From: Magnetospirillum sp. 64-120
GTDB lineage: Bacteria > Pseudomonadota > Alphaproteobacteria > Rhodospirillales > Magnetospirillaceae
Assembly (NCBI GenBank): GCA_001898825.1
Contig: MKVK01000036.1
Location: 1 to 64,000, forward strand
DNA length: 64,000 nt
Direction: 5' to 3'
Shown here: one piece after another, positions 31,503-41,282 of the stretch
Layout of the letters: the number at the start of each line of letters is the position of its first letter
Numbering within the stretch: the first letter of the stretch is position 1
Position numbers and translations under genes: made by a program
Notes under the pieces: generated by a model
Seen by the model: the letters and a program-made list of their open reading frames with translations, nothing else
The model's database searches: none
What the model was told of the DNA's origin: nothing

Positions 31503-32591
31503 CTACCGCAGTTTCAGGGTGGACAGGCCGACCAGCGCCAGGATGCCGGCGATGATCCAGAACCGGATGACCACGGTGGGTTCGGCCCAGCCCTTCTTTT
31601 CGAAGTGGTGGTGCAGCGGCGCCATGCGGAACACCCGCTTGCCGGTCAGCTTGAAGCTGGCCACCTGAACGATCACCGACACGGTTTCCAAGACGAACAG
31701 GCCGCCGACGATGGCCAGCACCAATTCATGCTTGGTCACCACCGAGATGGCGCCCAAGGCGCCGCCCAGGGACAAGGAACCGGTGTCGCCCATGAACACC
31801 ATGGCGGGCGGCGCGTTGAACCACAGGAAACCCAGGCCGGCGCCGACCAGGGCGCCGCAGAACACCGCCAGTTCGCCCGACCCCGGCACGTAATGGATCT
31901 GCAGGTAATTGGCGAAGACGGCATGGCCGACCAGATAGGAAATCAGCGCGAAGACGCCGGCGGCGATCATTACCGGCACGATGGCCAGACCGTCCAGGCC
32001 GTCGGTCAGGTTGACGGCGTTGCTGGCCCCGATGATGACGAAGACGGCGAAGGGCACGAAGAACCAGCCCAGCTGGATCAGCAGGCTTTTCAGGAACGGC
32101 ACCGCCAGGGTACCGGCCAGGGGTTCGCGCTGGATGGCGTAGACCCAAGCCGCGGCGATCAGGGCGATGACGATCTGGCCGGCCAGCTTCAATTTGCCGG
32201 GCAGGCCCTTGGGGTTCTTCTTCGACACCTTCAGGAAGTCGTCCAAAAACCCCAACAGGCCGTAACCCAGGGTGACCAGCAGGACGATCCAGACGTAATG
32301 GCTGCGCAGGTCGGCCCACAGCAGGGTGGCGACGGCGAGCGCGATCAGGATCAGGAAACCGCCCATGGTGGGGGTTCCCTTCTTGGTCAAAAGGTGGCTT
32401 TCCGGGCCGTCGGCGCGGATGGGCTGCCCCTGCTTTTGCCATTGGCGCAGCCAGCGGATCAGGCCCGGGCCGATGACGAAGGCGACGACCAGCGCCGTCA
32501 GCACCGCGCCGCCGGTGCGGAAGGTCAGGTACTTGAAGAGGTTGAACAAAGCAACCTCGTCAGCCAGGGGATAAAGCAGGTTGTAGAGCAT
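31503..32591 (-). CDS. mraY: phospho-N-acetylmuramoyl-pentapeptide transferase
   Basis: Integral membrane enzyme making lipid I on undecaprenyl phosphate. 362 residues with about ten spans. [34 protein letters not shown] (DDFxK motif), [35 protein letters not shown] and [20 protein letters not shown] are all diagnostic. Nine bases after murF. Confidence 0.97.
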   Translation of the reverse strand: MLYNLLYPLADEVALFNLFKYLTFRTGGAVLTALVVAFVIGPGLIRWLRQWQKQGQPIRADGPESHLLTKKGTPTMGGFLILIALAVATLLWADLRSHYVWIVLLVTLGYGLLGFLDDFLKVSKKNPKGLPGKLKLAGQIVIALIAAAWVYAIQREPLAGTLAVPFLKSLLIQLGWFFVPFAVFVIIGASNAVNLTDGLDGLAIVPVMIAAGVFALISYLVGHAVFANYLQIHYVPGSGELAVFCGALVGAGLGFLWFNAPPAMVFMGDTGSLSLGGALGAISVVTKHELVLAIVGGLFVLETVSVIVQVASFKLTGKRVFRMAPLHHHFEKKGWAEPTVVIRFWIIAGILALVGLSTLKLR

Positions 32592-32600
32592 GTTTCCCCG

Positions 32601-33989
32601 TCACCCTTCCAACAAAGTCTTGACCACCACCGCCATGCGCGAGCCGGCGGAACCCTTGACGACGACCACGTCACCAGCGCGGACGACATCCTTGATCATC
32701 GCCGCCAATTCCGTCGAATTCGCGGCATGCACGCCACGCCGCCCCTGGGGCAGCGCGTCATGCAGGTTCTTCATCAGCGGGCCGGCCGTGCACACCAGAT
32801 CGGTGCCCCACAGGGCGGCGGCTTCCGCCAGATTGGCATGGAGCGCGGGGGCGGAATCGCCCAGTTCCAGCATGTCGCCCAGCACCGCGACCCGACGCCC
32901 GCCCTTGCCCGGTCGCGCCGCAGCCAGGGTGGACAAGGCCGCCTTCATGGAAACCGGGCTGGCGTTGTAGCTTTCGTCGATGACTTCCACCATGCCGGAC
33001 TTCCACACCACCTGATGGCGTTCGCCGCGACCCTTGGGCGGGCGCATGGCGGCCAGGCTGTGGGCGGCCTTGACCTCGTCGCCGCCCAGCGCGCCCGTGG
33101 CCAGCACGATGGCCAGCGAGTTCATCCCCCAATGCAGGCCGGGAACGCCGACCCGATAGGCGATGGCATGGTCGTGCAGCAGGGCGAAGACGGCGGTGTC
33201 CTCGGGATCGACGGCGCAGTCCAGCATGCGGGCGTCGGCGTCGATATGGCTGCCGAAGCTTTGGATATGCTTGACGCCCGCCGCCTTGGCGGCGGTGGCC
33301 AAACGGCGGAAGTGACGGTTGTCGCGGGGCAGAATGGCGTGGCCGCCGGCTTCGATGCCGGTGAAGATTTCCGCCTTGGCGTCGGCGATTTCCTCGGTGC
33401 TGGCGAAGAACGCCGAATGCACCGCTTCGATGGTGGTGACGATGGCGGCGTGGGGGCGCACCATCTTGGACAGCGGCGTCAATTCGCCCGCATGGTTCAT
33501 GCCCAGTTCGAACACCCCAAAGGCGCAATCGGCGGGCATGCGGGCCAGGGACAGCGGCACGCCCCAATGATTGTTGAAGCTGCCCACCGAATAATGGGTC
33601 TTGCCCTGGGCCGACAGCGCCAGGGCGGCCATTTCCTTGGACCCGGTCTTGCCCACCGAACCGGTGATGGCGAGGATGCGGGCCTTGGTGCGGGCCCGGG
33701 CGGCGACGCCCAGATCCTGCAGGCCGGTCATGGTGTCGGCCACCTGCAGCAGGGGCAAACCGTCGCAGCCTTCGGGGACCTTGTGCACCAGGGCGGCGGC
33801 CGCTCCGGCTTCGATGGCGGCCTTCACATGGTCATGGCCGTCATGGTTGGGGCCGGCCAGCGCGATGAACAGATCGCCCGGATTGATGCTGCGAGAATCG
33901 ATGGAAACGCCGCTGGCGCTCCAGTCGGCGGCACCCGACAGGGTGCCCTGGGTGGCGGCTTCGGCTTCCTTTGCGGTCCACAGGGTCAT
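32601..33989 (-). CDS. murF: UDP-MurNAc-tripeptide--D-Ala-D-Ala ligase
   Basis: Adds D-Ala-D-Ala to complete the pentapeptide. 462 residues. ATP loop AITGSVGKTGSKEMAALALS (GKTG in place of the more usual GKTT/GKTS), ELGMNHAGELTPLSKMVRPH, DESYNASPVSMKAALSTLA and VLGDMLELGDSAPALHANLA. ATG 33989 (MTLWTAKEAEAATQG) overlaps the murE stop (ATGA); nine further upstream codons are not needed. Confidence 0.96.
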   Translation of the reverse strand: MTLWTAKEAEAATQGTLSGAADWSASGVSIDSRSINPGDLFIALAGPNHDGHDHVKAAIEAGAAAALVHKVPEGCDGLPLLQVADTMTGLQDLGVAARARTKARILAITGSVGKTGSKEMAALALSAQGKTHYSVGSFNNHWGVPLSLARMPADCAFGVFELGMNHAGELTPLSKMVRPHAAIVTTIEAVHSAFFASTEEIADAKAEIFTGIEAGGHAILPRDNRHFRRLATAAKAAGVKHIQSFGSHIDADARMLDCAVDPEDTAVFALLHDHAIAYRVGVPGLHWGMNSLAIVLATGALGGDEVKAAHSLAAMRPPKGRGERHQVVWKSGMVEVIDESYNASPVSMKAALSTLAAARPGKGGRRVAVLGDMLELGDSAPALHANLAEAAALWGTDLVCTAGPLMKNLHDALPQGRRGVHAANSTELAAMIKDVVRAGDVVVVKGSAGSRMAVVVKTLLEG

Positions 33990-35398
33990 GCCGCACCTCC
34001 GGCCGCCTTGCGGCATTCCTCGGCGTCGTCGAAGGGCAGGATCTGGTCGCCGACGATCTGGCCGCTTTCATGACCCTTGCCGGCCACCACCAGCAGGTCG
34101 CCGGCCTTCAGCAGCGACACCGCATGGGTGATGGCGTCACGGCGGTCGGCGATTTCCACGGCGCCCTTGGCCTGGGCCAGGATGGCGGCGCGGATGGGGG
34201 CGGCGGCTTCGGTGCGCGGATTGTCGTCGGTGACGATGACCTGATCAGCCAGCTTGGCGGCGATGGCGCCCATTTGCGGGCGCTTGCCGGGGTCGCGGTC
34301 GCCGCCGCAGCCGAACACCACCACCAACTTGCCGGTGGCGTGGGGACGCAAAGCCTTCAGCACGGTTTCCAGGGCGTCGGGGGTATGGGCGTAATCGACG
34401 AAAATGGGGGCGCCGTTGTAGTCGGCCACTTTTTGCAGACGGCCGGGGATTTCCGTCAGGCTTTCCATGGCTTCCACGGCGGCATGGGCGTTGCCGCCGC
34501 AGCCGATGACCAGACCCAGGGCGGCCAGGGCGTTGGCGGCCTGGAAAGAACCGGCCAGCGGCAGGCGGACGCTGGCGGCTTGGCCCAGGACGTCCAGGTC
34601 CAGCACCTGCCCATGGGCATCGGGGCGGATGTTCTTCAGTGCCAGTTCAGCGCCGGCAAAGCCGAAGCGCAGCAGACGGCGGACCCCGGCAGCCTTTTCC
34701 ACCTCTGCCGCGACATCGGAATCGGCGTTGATGACGGCGACGCCGTCGGCGGGCAGCAATTCGCTGAACAGCCGCAGCTTGGCCGCCAGATAGGCCACCA
34801 TGTCGCCGTGGTAATCCAGATGGTCGCGGGTCAGGTTGGTGAAGGCGGCGGCCTGCAGACGCACGCCGTCCAGACGGAACTGGTCCAAACCGTGGCTGGA
34901 CGCTTCCATGGCGGCATGGTCGATGCCGGCATCGGCCAGTTCGGCCAAGGTGGCGTGCAGGTCGGCGGGATCGGGGGTGGTCAGGCTGGGACGCGGGGCG
35001 AAGCCTTGGGCGACCAGCCCCAAGGTCCCCAGGGACGCAGCGGCGAAGCCCATGCTTTCCCACATCTGACGGGTGAAGTTCACCGTCGAGGTCTTGCCGT
35101 TGGTGCCGGTGACGGCAGCCATCAGCCGGGGCTGGCGGGCAAAGAAGGCGGCCGCCGCCAGGGCATAGGCGCGGCGCGGTTCGGCATCGGTGACCAGCAC
35201 CGCCGCGCCGGTATCCACCTGGGTGCCGGCGGGGGCCAGGATGACGGTGGCGCCTTGGGCCACCGCCTGGGCGATGAAGGCGCGCCCGTCGGCCTTGGCG
35301 CCGGGCAGGGCGGCGAACAGCATGCCGGGGGCGACTTTGCGCGAATCGCAGGTCACGCCAGTGATGGTCGCGATCAGTTCAGCGAGCTTGGGCGACAT
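33986..35398 (-). CDS. murE: UDP-MurNAc-L-Ala-D-Glu--meso-diaminopimelate ligase
   Basis: Adds the third stem residue. 470 residues: ATP loop VTGTNGKTSTVNFTRQMWES, MEASSHGLDQFRLDGV, NLTRDHLDYHGDM, VDYAHTPDALETVLKALRP, and the selector motif DNPR (TDDNPRTEAAAPIRAAI), which marks meso-diaminopimelate as substrate. ATG 35398 has GGAGGC upstream inside ftsI; it overlaps the ftsI end by 20 bases, the longest overlap in the cluster. Confidence 0.97.
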   Translation of the reverse strand: MSPKLAELIATITGVTCDSRKVAPGMLFAALPGAKADGRAFIAQAVAQGATVILAPAGTQVDTGAAVLVTDAEPRRAYALAAAAFFARQPRLMAAVTGTNGKTSTVNFTRQMWESMGFAAASLGTLGLVAQGFAPRPSLTTPDPADLHATLAELADAGIDHAAMEASSHGLDQFRLDGVRLQAAAFTNLTRDHLDYHGDMVAYLAAKLRLFSELLPADGVAVINADSDVAAEVEKAAGVRRLLRFGFAGAELALKNIRPDAHGQVLDLDVLGQAASVRLPLAGSFQAANALAALGLVIGCGGNAHAAVEAMESLTEIPGRLQKVADYNGAPIFVDYAHTPDALETVLKALRPHATGKLVVVFGCGGDRDPGKRPQMGAIAAKLADQVIVTDDNPRTEAAAPIRAAILAQAKGAVEIADRRDAITHAVSLLKAGDLLVVAGKGHESGQIVGDQILPFDDAEECRKAAGGAA

Positions 35399-37142
35399 CG
35401 TTGCCTCCCTTGGCGGTGCTGACCTTGGCGGATTGCTGTCCGTCGGCCGTCGGCTTGGGGGCGATGCCCAGCATGGGGGCGATCTGGGCGATGATGCGGC
35501 CGGCCGTGGGCGCGGCGTTCCAGCCGGCGGTGATGAAGCCATAGGTTTCCTTGGTGCCCTGGGGCTCGTCCACCATGGCAAGGACCACATAGCGCGGATT
35601 GTCCATGGGGAACCCGGCGATGAAGGACGACAGCACCGCCTTTTTCTTGTAGCCGCCGGCAGCGGCCTTTTCAGCGGTGCCGGTCTTGCCGCCAACCTCG
35701 TATCCGGGGACGTCGGCCTTCTTGCCGGTGCCTTCGGTGACCACCATGCGCATCAGCTGGCGCATCTGGACCGAGGTCTTGGGCTTCAGCACCATTTCGC
35801 CGGGAACCGGTTGCTCGGCGGCGCGATGCACCAAGGTCAGGGGATGGAAGATCCCGCCATTGACCAAAGCGATGGCGCCGGACACCAACTGCACCGGGGT
35901 CACCGACAAGCCGTGGCCGAAGGAAATGGTCACCGTGTTGATGTCGCGCCACGGATTGGGCACCATCGGAGAGCCCACTTCCGGCAGTTCCAGGCTGGGA
36001 GTGTGCAGCATGCCCATGCGGGCCATGAACTGACGCTGGAAGTCGGTGCCGGCGTCGAGCGCCATGCGGGCCGAGCCGATGTTGGACGAATGGATCAGGA
36101 TTTCCGGAACGGTCAGCCAGCGGTTCAGGGCATGGTCGTCATGGATGGTGTGGCTGCCGAACTTCAGCGGCTTGGTGGCGTCGAAGCTGGAATTCAGGTT
36201 GATGCGGCCGGTTTCCAACGCCATGGCGGTGTTGAACAGCTTGAAGGTCGAGCCCATTTCATAGGCGCCCTTGGTGGCGCGGTTGAACATGGCTTCCGAC
36301 GTGCCGGCCGGCGGGTCGTTGGGGTCGAAATCGGGCAGGCTGACCATGGCCAGCAATTCGCCGGTCTGCACGTCGGCCACCATGCCGGTAGCGCCCAGCG
36401 CGTTGAACTGGGTCACCGCTTTTTGCAACTCGGCGCGCACCACCGTCTGGATGCCCAGGTCGATGGACAGGGCCAGCGGCTCGGACTGGCTGGTCAGGCG
36501 GTTTTCGAAGAAACGTTCGACTCCGGCGATGCCCTTGTTGTCGATGTCGGTCATGCCGACCACATGGGCGACCAGGTTGCCGTGGGGATAGACCCGGCGT
36601 TCGCCTTTTTCGAAATGCAGACCGGGAACGCCCAGGGCGTTGACGTCGTATTGCTGGCGCGGCGTCAGGTTGCGGCGCAGATAGACGAAGGTCTTGCCGG
36701 CGGCTAGGCGGGCGTGGACGTCCTCGGCATCCATGTCGGGCAGGATGGAGGCCAGTTTGCGGGCGGCGTCGGCCAGGTCGACGCGGGCTTCGGCCATCTC
36801 GCCGGGGCGTGCGTACAGCGACACGGTGGGCAGGCTGGATGCCAGCATCGAGCCGTTGCGGTCGGTGATGTCGGCCCGGGCCATTTCCAGTTCTTCGGTG
36901 CGCGCCGTGGGCAGGGCCCGGGGCTTGGCCGGGTTGGCATCCAACACGGCGACGTCGACCATACGGGCGCCGATGACCCCGAAGATACCCAGGAAAACCA
37001 CGGCGGTGACCAGCAGGCGGGTGCGGCCGGTTTCCAACGCGCGTGAACGCACCCCGTCCAAACGCAACGCACCCGGCGTGTTCTGCAGGTCTTCGCCGGG
37101 ATGAAGTCCAGGATTGTGCTGGGGGCGGTGAAACAAGCTCAT
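35379..37142 (-). CDS. ftsI: penicillin-binding protein 3 (FtsI)
   Basis: Divisome class B transpeptidase, 587 residues. A basic cytoplasmic tail, one membrane span (LLVTAVVFLGIFGVIGARMV, about 43-62), a pedestal domain, and the transpeptidase with active-site GSTFK (about residue 295), SSN (HSSNIGSA) and KTGT (about 484). Partner of FtsW. Overlaps ftsL as ATGA. Confidence 0.96.
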   Translation of the reverse strand: MSLFHRPQHNPGLHPGEDLQNTPGALRLDGVRSRALETGRTRLLVTAVVFLGIFGVIGARMVDVAVLDANPAKPRALPTARTEELEMARADITDRNGSMLASSLPTVSLYARPGEMAEARVDLADAARKLASILPDMDAEDVHARLAAGKTFVYLRRNLTPRQQYDVNALGVPGLHFEKGERRVYPHGNLVAHVVGMTDIDNKGIAGVERFFENRLTSQSEPLALSIDLGIQTVVRAELQKAVTQFNALGATGMVADVQTGELLAMVSLPDFDPNDPPAGTSEAMFNRATKGAYEMGSTFKLFNTAMALETGRINLNSSFDATKPLKFGSHTIHDDHALNRWLTVPEILIHSSNIGSARMALDAGTDFQRQFMARMGMLHTPSLELPEVGSPMVPNPWRDINTVTISFGHGLSVTPVQLVSGAIALVNGGIFHPLTLVHRAAEQPVPGEMVLKPKTSVQMRQLMRMVVTEGTGKKADVPGYEVGGKTGTAEKAAAGGYKKKAVLSSFIAGFPMDNPRYVVLAMVDEPQGTKETYGFITAGWNAAPTAGRIIAQIAPMLGIAPKPTADGQQSAKVSTAKGGNDVAQAR

Positions 37143-37522
37143 CGCATGCCCCCGGCAGACGGGGGGCGGGTCTCGGCCACCGAAGGCGCGGCGGGACGCG
37201 CCGCCGGCGGCTTGGGGGCGGCGGCGACGGCGGTGTTGCCGTGAACGGGGCCCAAGGCCTGCAAGGTGGTGACCTGACCGGGGCCCATCACCTTCATGTC
37301 CAGGTACTTTTCCGACAACAGCTTCAGGCGCGCCGGATCATTCAGGAAGCTCCACTCGGCCTTCAGCACGTGGATGGCTTCCTGGTTGGTCTGGATCTGG
37401 CGGTTCAGGTCGGCCAGATGGGCTTCTTGTTCCTTGACCTCGTGCTTGACGAAGTAAAGGCCGATGCCGACGACGCCGGCAGCCATGGCGGACAGGATGG
37501 TCCCGATCAGGCCGCGCATCAT
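37139..37522 (-). CDS. ftsL: cell division protein FtsL
   Basis: 127 residues: a short N-terminus, one membrane span (about 5-25), a coiled coil with [20 protein letters not shown] and the family motif [20 protein letters not shown], then a Pro/Ala-rich tail. FtsL is a bitopic divisome protein that pairs with FtsB and links to FtsQ and FtsI. Assigned from position (rsmH-ftsL-ftsI) and fold. ATG 37522 or 37519. Confidence 0.9.
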   Translation of the reverse strand: MMRGLIGTILSAMAAGVVGIGLYFVKHEVKEQEAHLADLNRQIQTNQEAIHVLKAEWSFLNDPARLKLLSEKYLDMKVMGPGQVTTLQALGPVHGNTAVAAAPKPPAARPAAPSVAETRPPSAGGMR

Positions 37523-38508
37523 GACGCGTCTCCGTTGGTCCAGGCCGGCGCCGAGGTCCGCAGGGCGGCCCGCAGCTTGGCCGAGCGGGCGCGGGGATTG
37601 GCGCGGGTTTCCGCTTCGCTGGGCGCGATGGCCTTGCGGCTGATCAGCTTGAACGTGGGCGCCGGTCCCACATGGGCGCTGGGCAGGTGGCGCGACGGCG
37701 CCGGCATGTCGCCGGAACGCTTTTTCAGGAAGCTTTTCACCACCCGGTCTTCCAGGGAATGGAAGGTCACCACCGCCAGCCGTCCGCCCGGGGCCAGCAG
37801 GCGCTCGGCCGCTTCCAGCCCGCGTTCCAGCTCGCCCAGTTCGTCGTTCACGTGAATGCGCAGCGCCTGGAAGGTGCGGGTGGCCGGGTCGATGCCGTCG
37901 CCCGACTTCCTGACGGCACCGCGGACCACGTTGGCCAGTTGCAGGGTGCGGCTGAAGGGGGTGTCGGTGCGGGCCTCGACGATGGCGCGGGCGACACGGC
38001 GGGCGAAGCGTTCCTCGCCCAGGTGATAGATGATGTCGGCCAATTCGGCTTCGGACGCGCTGTTGACCACGTCGGCGGCGGACGGGCCATTCTGTTCCAT
38101 GCGCATGTCCAAGGGACCGTCCTTGGCGAAGGAAAAGCCGCGTTCGGCCTGGTCGATCTGCATCGAGGAAACGCCGATATCCAGCGCGATGCCGTCCACC
38201 CGGGCGACCCCGGCCTGGGGCAGCAGGCGGTCCATGTCACCGTAACGGCCTTCCAGCATGGTGAAGCGGCCCTGGCTTTCGCCGGCCAAAGCATTTCCGG
38301 TGACCACCGCCGAAGGATCACGGTCGATGCCGAACACCCGGCAGGGGGCGGCGGCCAGGATGGCACGGGTATAGCCGCCGGCGCCGAAGGTGCCGTCCAC
38401 CATGATTTCGTCCGCGGCCGGCGCCAGGACGGCGACCACTTCGGTCAGCAGCACCGAAACATGGGGGGGGGATTCCGAGTCCCGGGGGCGGGGGGCGTCA
38501 ACCATCAT
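37519..38508 (-). CDS. rsmH: 16S rRNA m4C1402 methyltransferase
   Basis: SAM-dependent N4-methyltransferase acting on C1402 of 16S rRNA, 329 residues. [40 protein letters not shown] (SAM site), [34 protein letters not shown] and [16 protein letters not shown] are diagnostic. Overlaps mraZ and ftsL. Confidence 0.97.
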   Translation of the reverse strand: MMVDAPRPRDSESPPHVSVLLTEVVAVLAPAADEIMVDGTFGAGGYTRAILAAAPCRVFGIDRDPSAVVTGNALAGESQGRFTMLEGRYGDMDRLLPQAGVARVDGIALDIGVSSMQIDQAERGFSFAKDGPLDMRMEQNGPSAADVVNSASEAELADIIYHLGEERFARRVARAIVEARTDTPFSRTLQLANVVRGAVRKSGDGIDPATRTFQALRIHVNDELGELERGLEAAERLLAPGGRLAVVTFHSLEDRVVKSFLKKRSGDMPAPSRHLPSAHVGPAPTFKLISRKAIAPSEAETRANPRARSAKLRAALRTSAPAWTNGDAS

Positions 38509-38969
38509 GCGCCTCCGGTCTTAGGCTTCAGCGGCAGGGTCGGGCGGTTCTTCAGGGCGCGGGAACGGATTTCGGCTTCCATGGCCTTGTAGGCCTCGGG
38601 CTGCCAGATCTGGAAGGTCTGGCCCTTGCCGACGAAGGCGGCGTTTTCCGACAGGCCGGCATGGTCGATCAAATCCTCGGGCAGCAGGATTCGACCTTCA
38701 GGGTCCCAGGACAGCTGGCGGGCGTCGGCGAAGATCAGGGCCGAGATGTCTTCTTGTTCAGGCGAGAAGGCGTCGAAGGATTGGGTGCTGTCGGACAGGC
38801 GTTCCATGAAGTCCATGCCGCAACCTTCGACGCAAGCGGCGGTGAACGAACGATAGGCGATGATTCCCTGGAAGGACTGTGCGGACAAGGTCGCGCGAAA
38901 GGTCGCCGGGACCGACACGCGTCCCTTGCGATCAACCTTGTTCACGAAAGTGGAGAGGAAGAGTCCCAT
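38505..38969 (-). CDS. mraZ: MraZ, transcriptional regulator of the dcw cluster
   Basis: 154 residues with two AbrB-like halves: [20 protein letters not shown] (DxKGRxxxP) and [20 protein letters not shown]. MraZ forms a ring-shaped oligomer and represses its own operon by binding direct TGGG repeats; four perfect boxes lie 84 bases upstream. ATG 38969 ([13 protein letters not shown]) follows GGGGG; the frame to 39029 adds unrelated residues. First gene of the dcw cluster. Confidence 0.96.
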   Translation of the reverse strand: MGLFLSTFVNKVDRKGRVSVPATFRATLSAQSFQGIIAYRSFTAACVEGCGMDFMERLSDSTQSFDAFSPEQEDISALIFADARQLSWDPEGRILLPEDLIDHAGLSENAAFVGKGQTFQIWQPEAYKAMEAEIRSRALKNRPTLPLKPKTGGA

Positions 38970-39052
38970 CCCCCGTGTCGCCCTTGCCGAATTGTGCCCA
39001 TTCCCCAGGTCCCCCCTCCGCTGACGCAATTCGCCCGAAGATCGTCTCGCAG

Positions 39053-39096
39053 TGGGTGTTTATGGGATAGCATGGGTAATCATGGGCGTCAATGGT
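39053..39096 (-). promoter_or_regulatory. MraZ operator and candidate mraZ promoter
   Basis: TGGG occurs at 39053, 39063, 39073 and 39083, exactly 10 bases apart, with TGGT at 39093. TGGGN boxes separated by five bases are the known MraZ operator in E. coli. On the mraZ strand the boxes read CCCA and interleave with TTGACG (39087-39092), a 17-base spacer and TATCCC (39064-39069), so MraZ would cover the promoter itself. The start would fall near 39057. Confidence 0.75.
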
Positions 39097-39261
39097 ATTG
39101 GCTAGTAAAAACATGGTTCAGAATGGTTGTTGGCAAATCAATCCAGGTTTTCTCAAAGTACTAGAAGAACGCCAGATAACGCATTGATTCATCTGCACGA
39201 ATCGGCGTCAAAAGGTAAATGAACGGTAAATTTGTTTGCAGATTGTTCTCAAAAGCCCGGA

Positions 39262-39308
39262 TGGGCCCGATGCGCTGGGCGCATGGGATGGCATGGGGCT
39301 GCAATGGG
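39262..39308 (-). promoter_or_regulatory. second cluster of TGGG boxes between rnpB and mraZ
   Basis: TGGG at 39262, 39276, 39284, 39294 and 39305; spacing is irregular (14, 8, 10, 11). It may be an auxiliary or decayed MraZ site. It lies just past the rnpB 3' end, so part may instead belong to rnpB transcript termination. The rest of 38970-39317 shows no gene. Confidence 0.4.
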
Positions 39309-39317
39309 CTGAGAACT

Positions 39318-39703
<386 letters not shown>

Positions 39704-39709
39704 GGCCGC

Positions 39710-39738
39710 ATGGTGGCGGCTTGGGGCGGGCGCGTCAA
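39710..39738 (-). promoter_or_regulatory. candidate rnpB promoter
   Basis: On the minus strand TTGACG (39733-39738), a 17-base spacer, and CACCAT (39710-39715), six bases before the expected 5' end of rnpB. Good -35, poor -10. Confidence 0.4.
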
Positions 39739-39874
39739 GGATGACGTGTTCATAGTAAAAAATGAAAATTTTATGCAATTTGCGGCAGTGATTATTTGTC
39801 TTCTTATCGGGTCGTCACCCGATAGTGCGTTTTATCGGGCAGGTGATTCACGGATCGTATTGGGGTGTGAAAGT

Positions 39875-39909
39875 AAAAGGGCCGGCTCCGCTTGCGCGGA
39901 CCGGCCCTT
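39875..39909 (-). terminator. cheZ terminator
   Basis: Long GC-rich stem AAGGGCCGG...CCGGCCCTT with inner TCCGC/GCGGA, followed on the minus strand by TTTTACTTTC. Confidence 0.82.
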
Positions 39910-39929
39910 CGGTCGCGTTGACAGGGCTC

Positions 39930-40691
39930 TTAACCGAACAGCTTGTCGATTTCGTCCTGGCTGATGCCCTGGTTTTCCAGGGCGGGACCGTTCAGCAGCT
40001 TGGAATCGTCGTCGCGATGGTCGTCCGCTTGCTTGGGGACGATCTCGGCGATGTTGTCCGGACCCCAGATGTCGATCATGGCGTTGACGCGCGACTCGAT
40101 GTATTTCAGCGTTTTCACCACCTTGGTGATGCGCTGGCCGGTAATGTCCTGGAAGTTGCAGGCCTCGAACATGGTGATGACCGATTCGTTGATGTCCTCG
40201 GCCAGACGCTTCACATAGGCGTCGTCACCGTGGGACGCGATTTCGCTGGTCAGGCTTTCGATCTTTTCCGCGGCTTCCAGAATGGACTGGGTGGCGCCTT
40301 CGGTGGCTTCGACGATGGCGTCCAGTTCGAAGGTCACCGCCAGGATGCGGTCTTCCTCGGAATCCTTGGGGCGCAGGGCGGCGATTTCCTGTTTGGTCTG
40401 CTCGATGCAGACGGCCAGGGCACGCAGCTCGGTCTTCAGCATGGACACTTCGGCCTGCTTCTGGCTGACCATTTCGTCCAGGCCGGCAGCCTGGGCGGAA
40501 GGCGGCGGGGCTTCCTCGCCGCGCATGGCGTGTTCCAGGTTGCGGATGTCGCTGCGGATTTCGTTCAGGACCCGCAGCACCTCGTCGTTGGACGGGCCGC
40601 CGATCGCGGCGACGGCGGCTTGTCCGCCTTTGACCGCTTGTGCCTTCAGGCGCTGGATCTCTGCGGTAAACAGTTTGCGTTCGGTCATCAT
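39930..40691 (-). CDS. cheZ: chemotaxis protein phosphatase CheZ
   Basis: 253 residues, mostly helical. Dephosphorylates CheY-P. The catalytic segment ACNFQDITGQRITKVVKTLK holds the conserved Asp and Gln, and the C-terminal peptide QGISQDEIDKLFG is the CheY-binding tail. Most alphaproteobacteria lack CheZ, but Rhodospirillales have this longer form. ATG 40691 (or 40688) follows a GGGAGGG site. It lies 29 bases after hemerythrin 2 on the same strand, probably co-transcribed. No other che genes are present. Confidence 0.9.
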   Translation of the reverse strand: MMTERKLFTAEIQRLKAQAVKGGQAAVAAIGGPSNDEVLRVLNEIRSDIRNLEHAMRGEEAPPPSAQAAGLDEMVSQKQAEVSMLKTELRALAVCIEQTKQEIAALRPKDSEEDRILAVTFELDAIVEATEGATQSILEAAEKIESLTSEIASHGDDAYVKRLAEDINESVITMFEACNFQDITGQRITKVVKTLKYIESRVNAMIDIWGPDNIAEIVPKQADDHRDDDSKLLNGPALENQGISQDEIDKLFG

Positions 40692-40720
40692 TCGGGACGC
40701 GCCCTCCCCCCCGTGATCTT

Positions 40721-41167
40721 TCAAAGTGTCATGGCCCCGCCGCCGTCCCCCGAACCCCCACGGGTTTCAGCAGCCTCGATCCAAGGGCGATAGGCCAGAT
40801 CAGCCCTTAGTATATGGTCCGAAAGCCATCTTTTCAGAAAAGTCAGCACTTCGTCATCAAGAACTTGACGTTCCCCGGCCAGCCAGCGGTCGCGGACGGC
40901 GCGAACCTTGTTTTCCAGTTCACGGTGGTTCTGAATGTGGGTGGCCCGTTCGGGATAGCCGATGCGTTCCATCAAAAGCTCTTCCCGGTGGAAATGGTGC
41001 TCCACGTATTCAGCCAGCACATTCAGCACGCTGCACAGCACGTCGCGGCTTTGGCCGGTTTCCATGGCGTCATGCAGCTGGTTGACCAGATTGATCAGGA
41101 TGCGATGATCGGAATCGATCATGGCGCTGCCGACGCTGTAAGCCTCGCTCCAAGCCAGGACCACCAT
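40721..41167 (-). CDS. bacteriohemerythrin 2
   Basis: 148 residues with a complete di-iron site: His21, His58-xxx-Glu62, His77-xxx-His81, His118-xxxx-Asp123. ATG 41167 (MVVLAWSEAYSVGSAMIDSD) has GGGGG 5 bases upstream; six earlier codons are unneeded. A short low-complexity Gly/Ser tail follows the domain. Its position upstream of cheZ suggests O2 sensing or delivery linked to chemotaxis, by inference only. Confidence 0.92.
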   Translation of the reverse strand: MVVLAWSEAYSVGSAMIDSDHRILINLVNQLHDAMETGQSRDVLCSVLNVLAEYVEHHFHREELLMERIGYPERATHIQNHRELENKVRAVRDRWLAGERQVLDDEVLTFLKRWLSDHILRADLAYRPWIEAAETRGGSGDGGGAMTL

Positions 41168-41282
41168 GTTCACCCCCTTCGTCACCCTTGATCAATAACA
41201 CTGGCCGGGTGTTTGTTACAAGCGGGGGCCGGCGGCGGACGTGTTACAATGACACAAGAATATGCACAGGCGGGAGGCCGGT

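Noticed and set aside
31056-34073. 1005-codon plus-strand frame across murD, mraY and murF
   Set aside because: Antisense to three confirmed genes; Gln/His/Gly-rich with no domain.
40692-40724. upstream extension of cheZ (MKDHGGEGASR)
   Set aside because: It starts from TTG without a ribosome site; ATG 40691 follows a GGGAGGG site.
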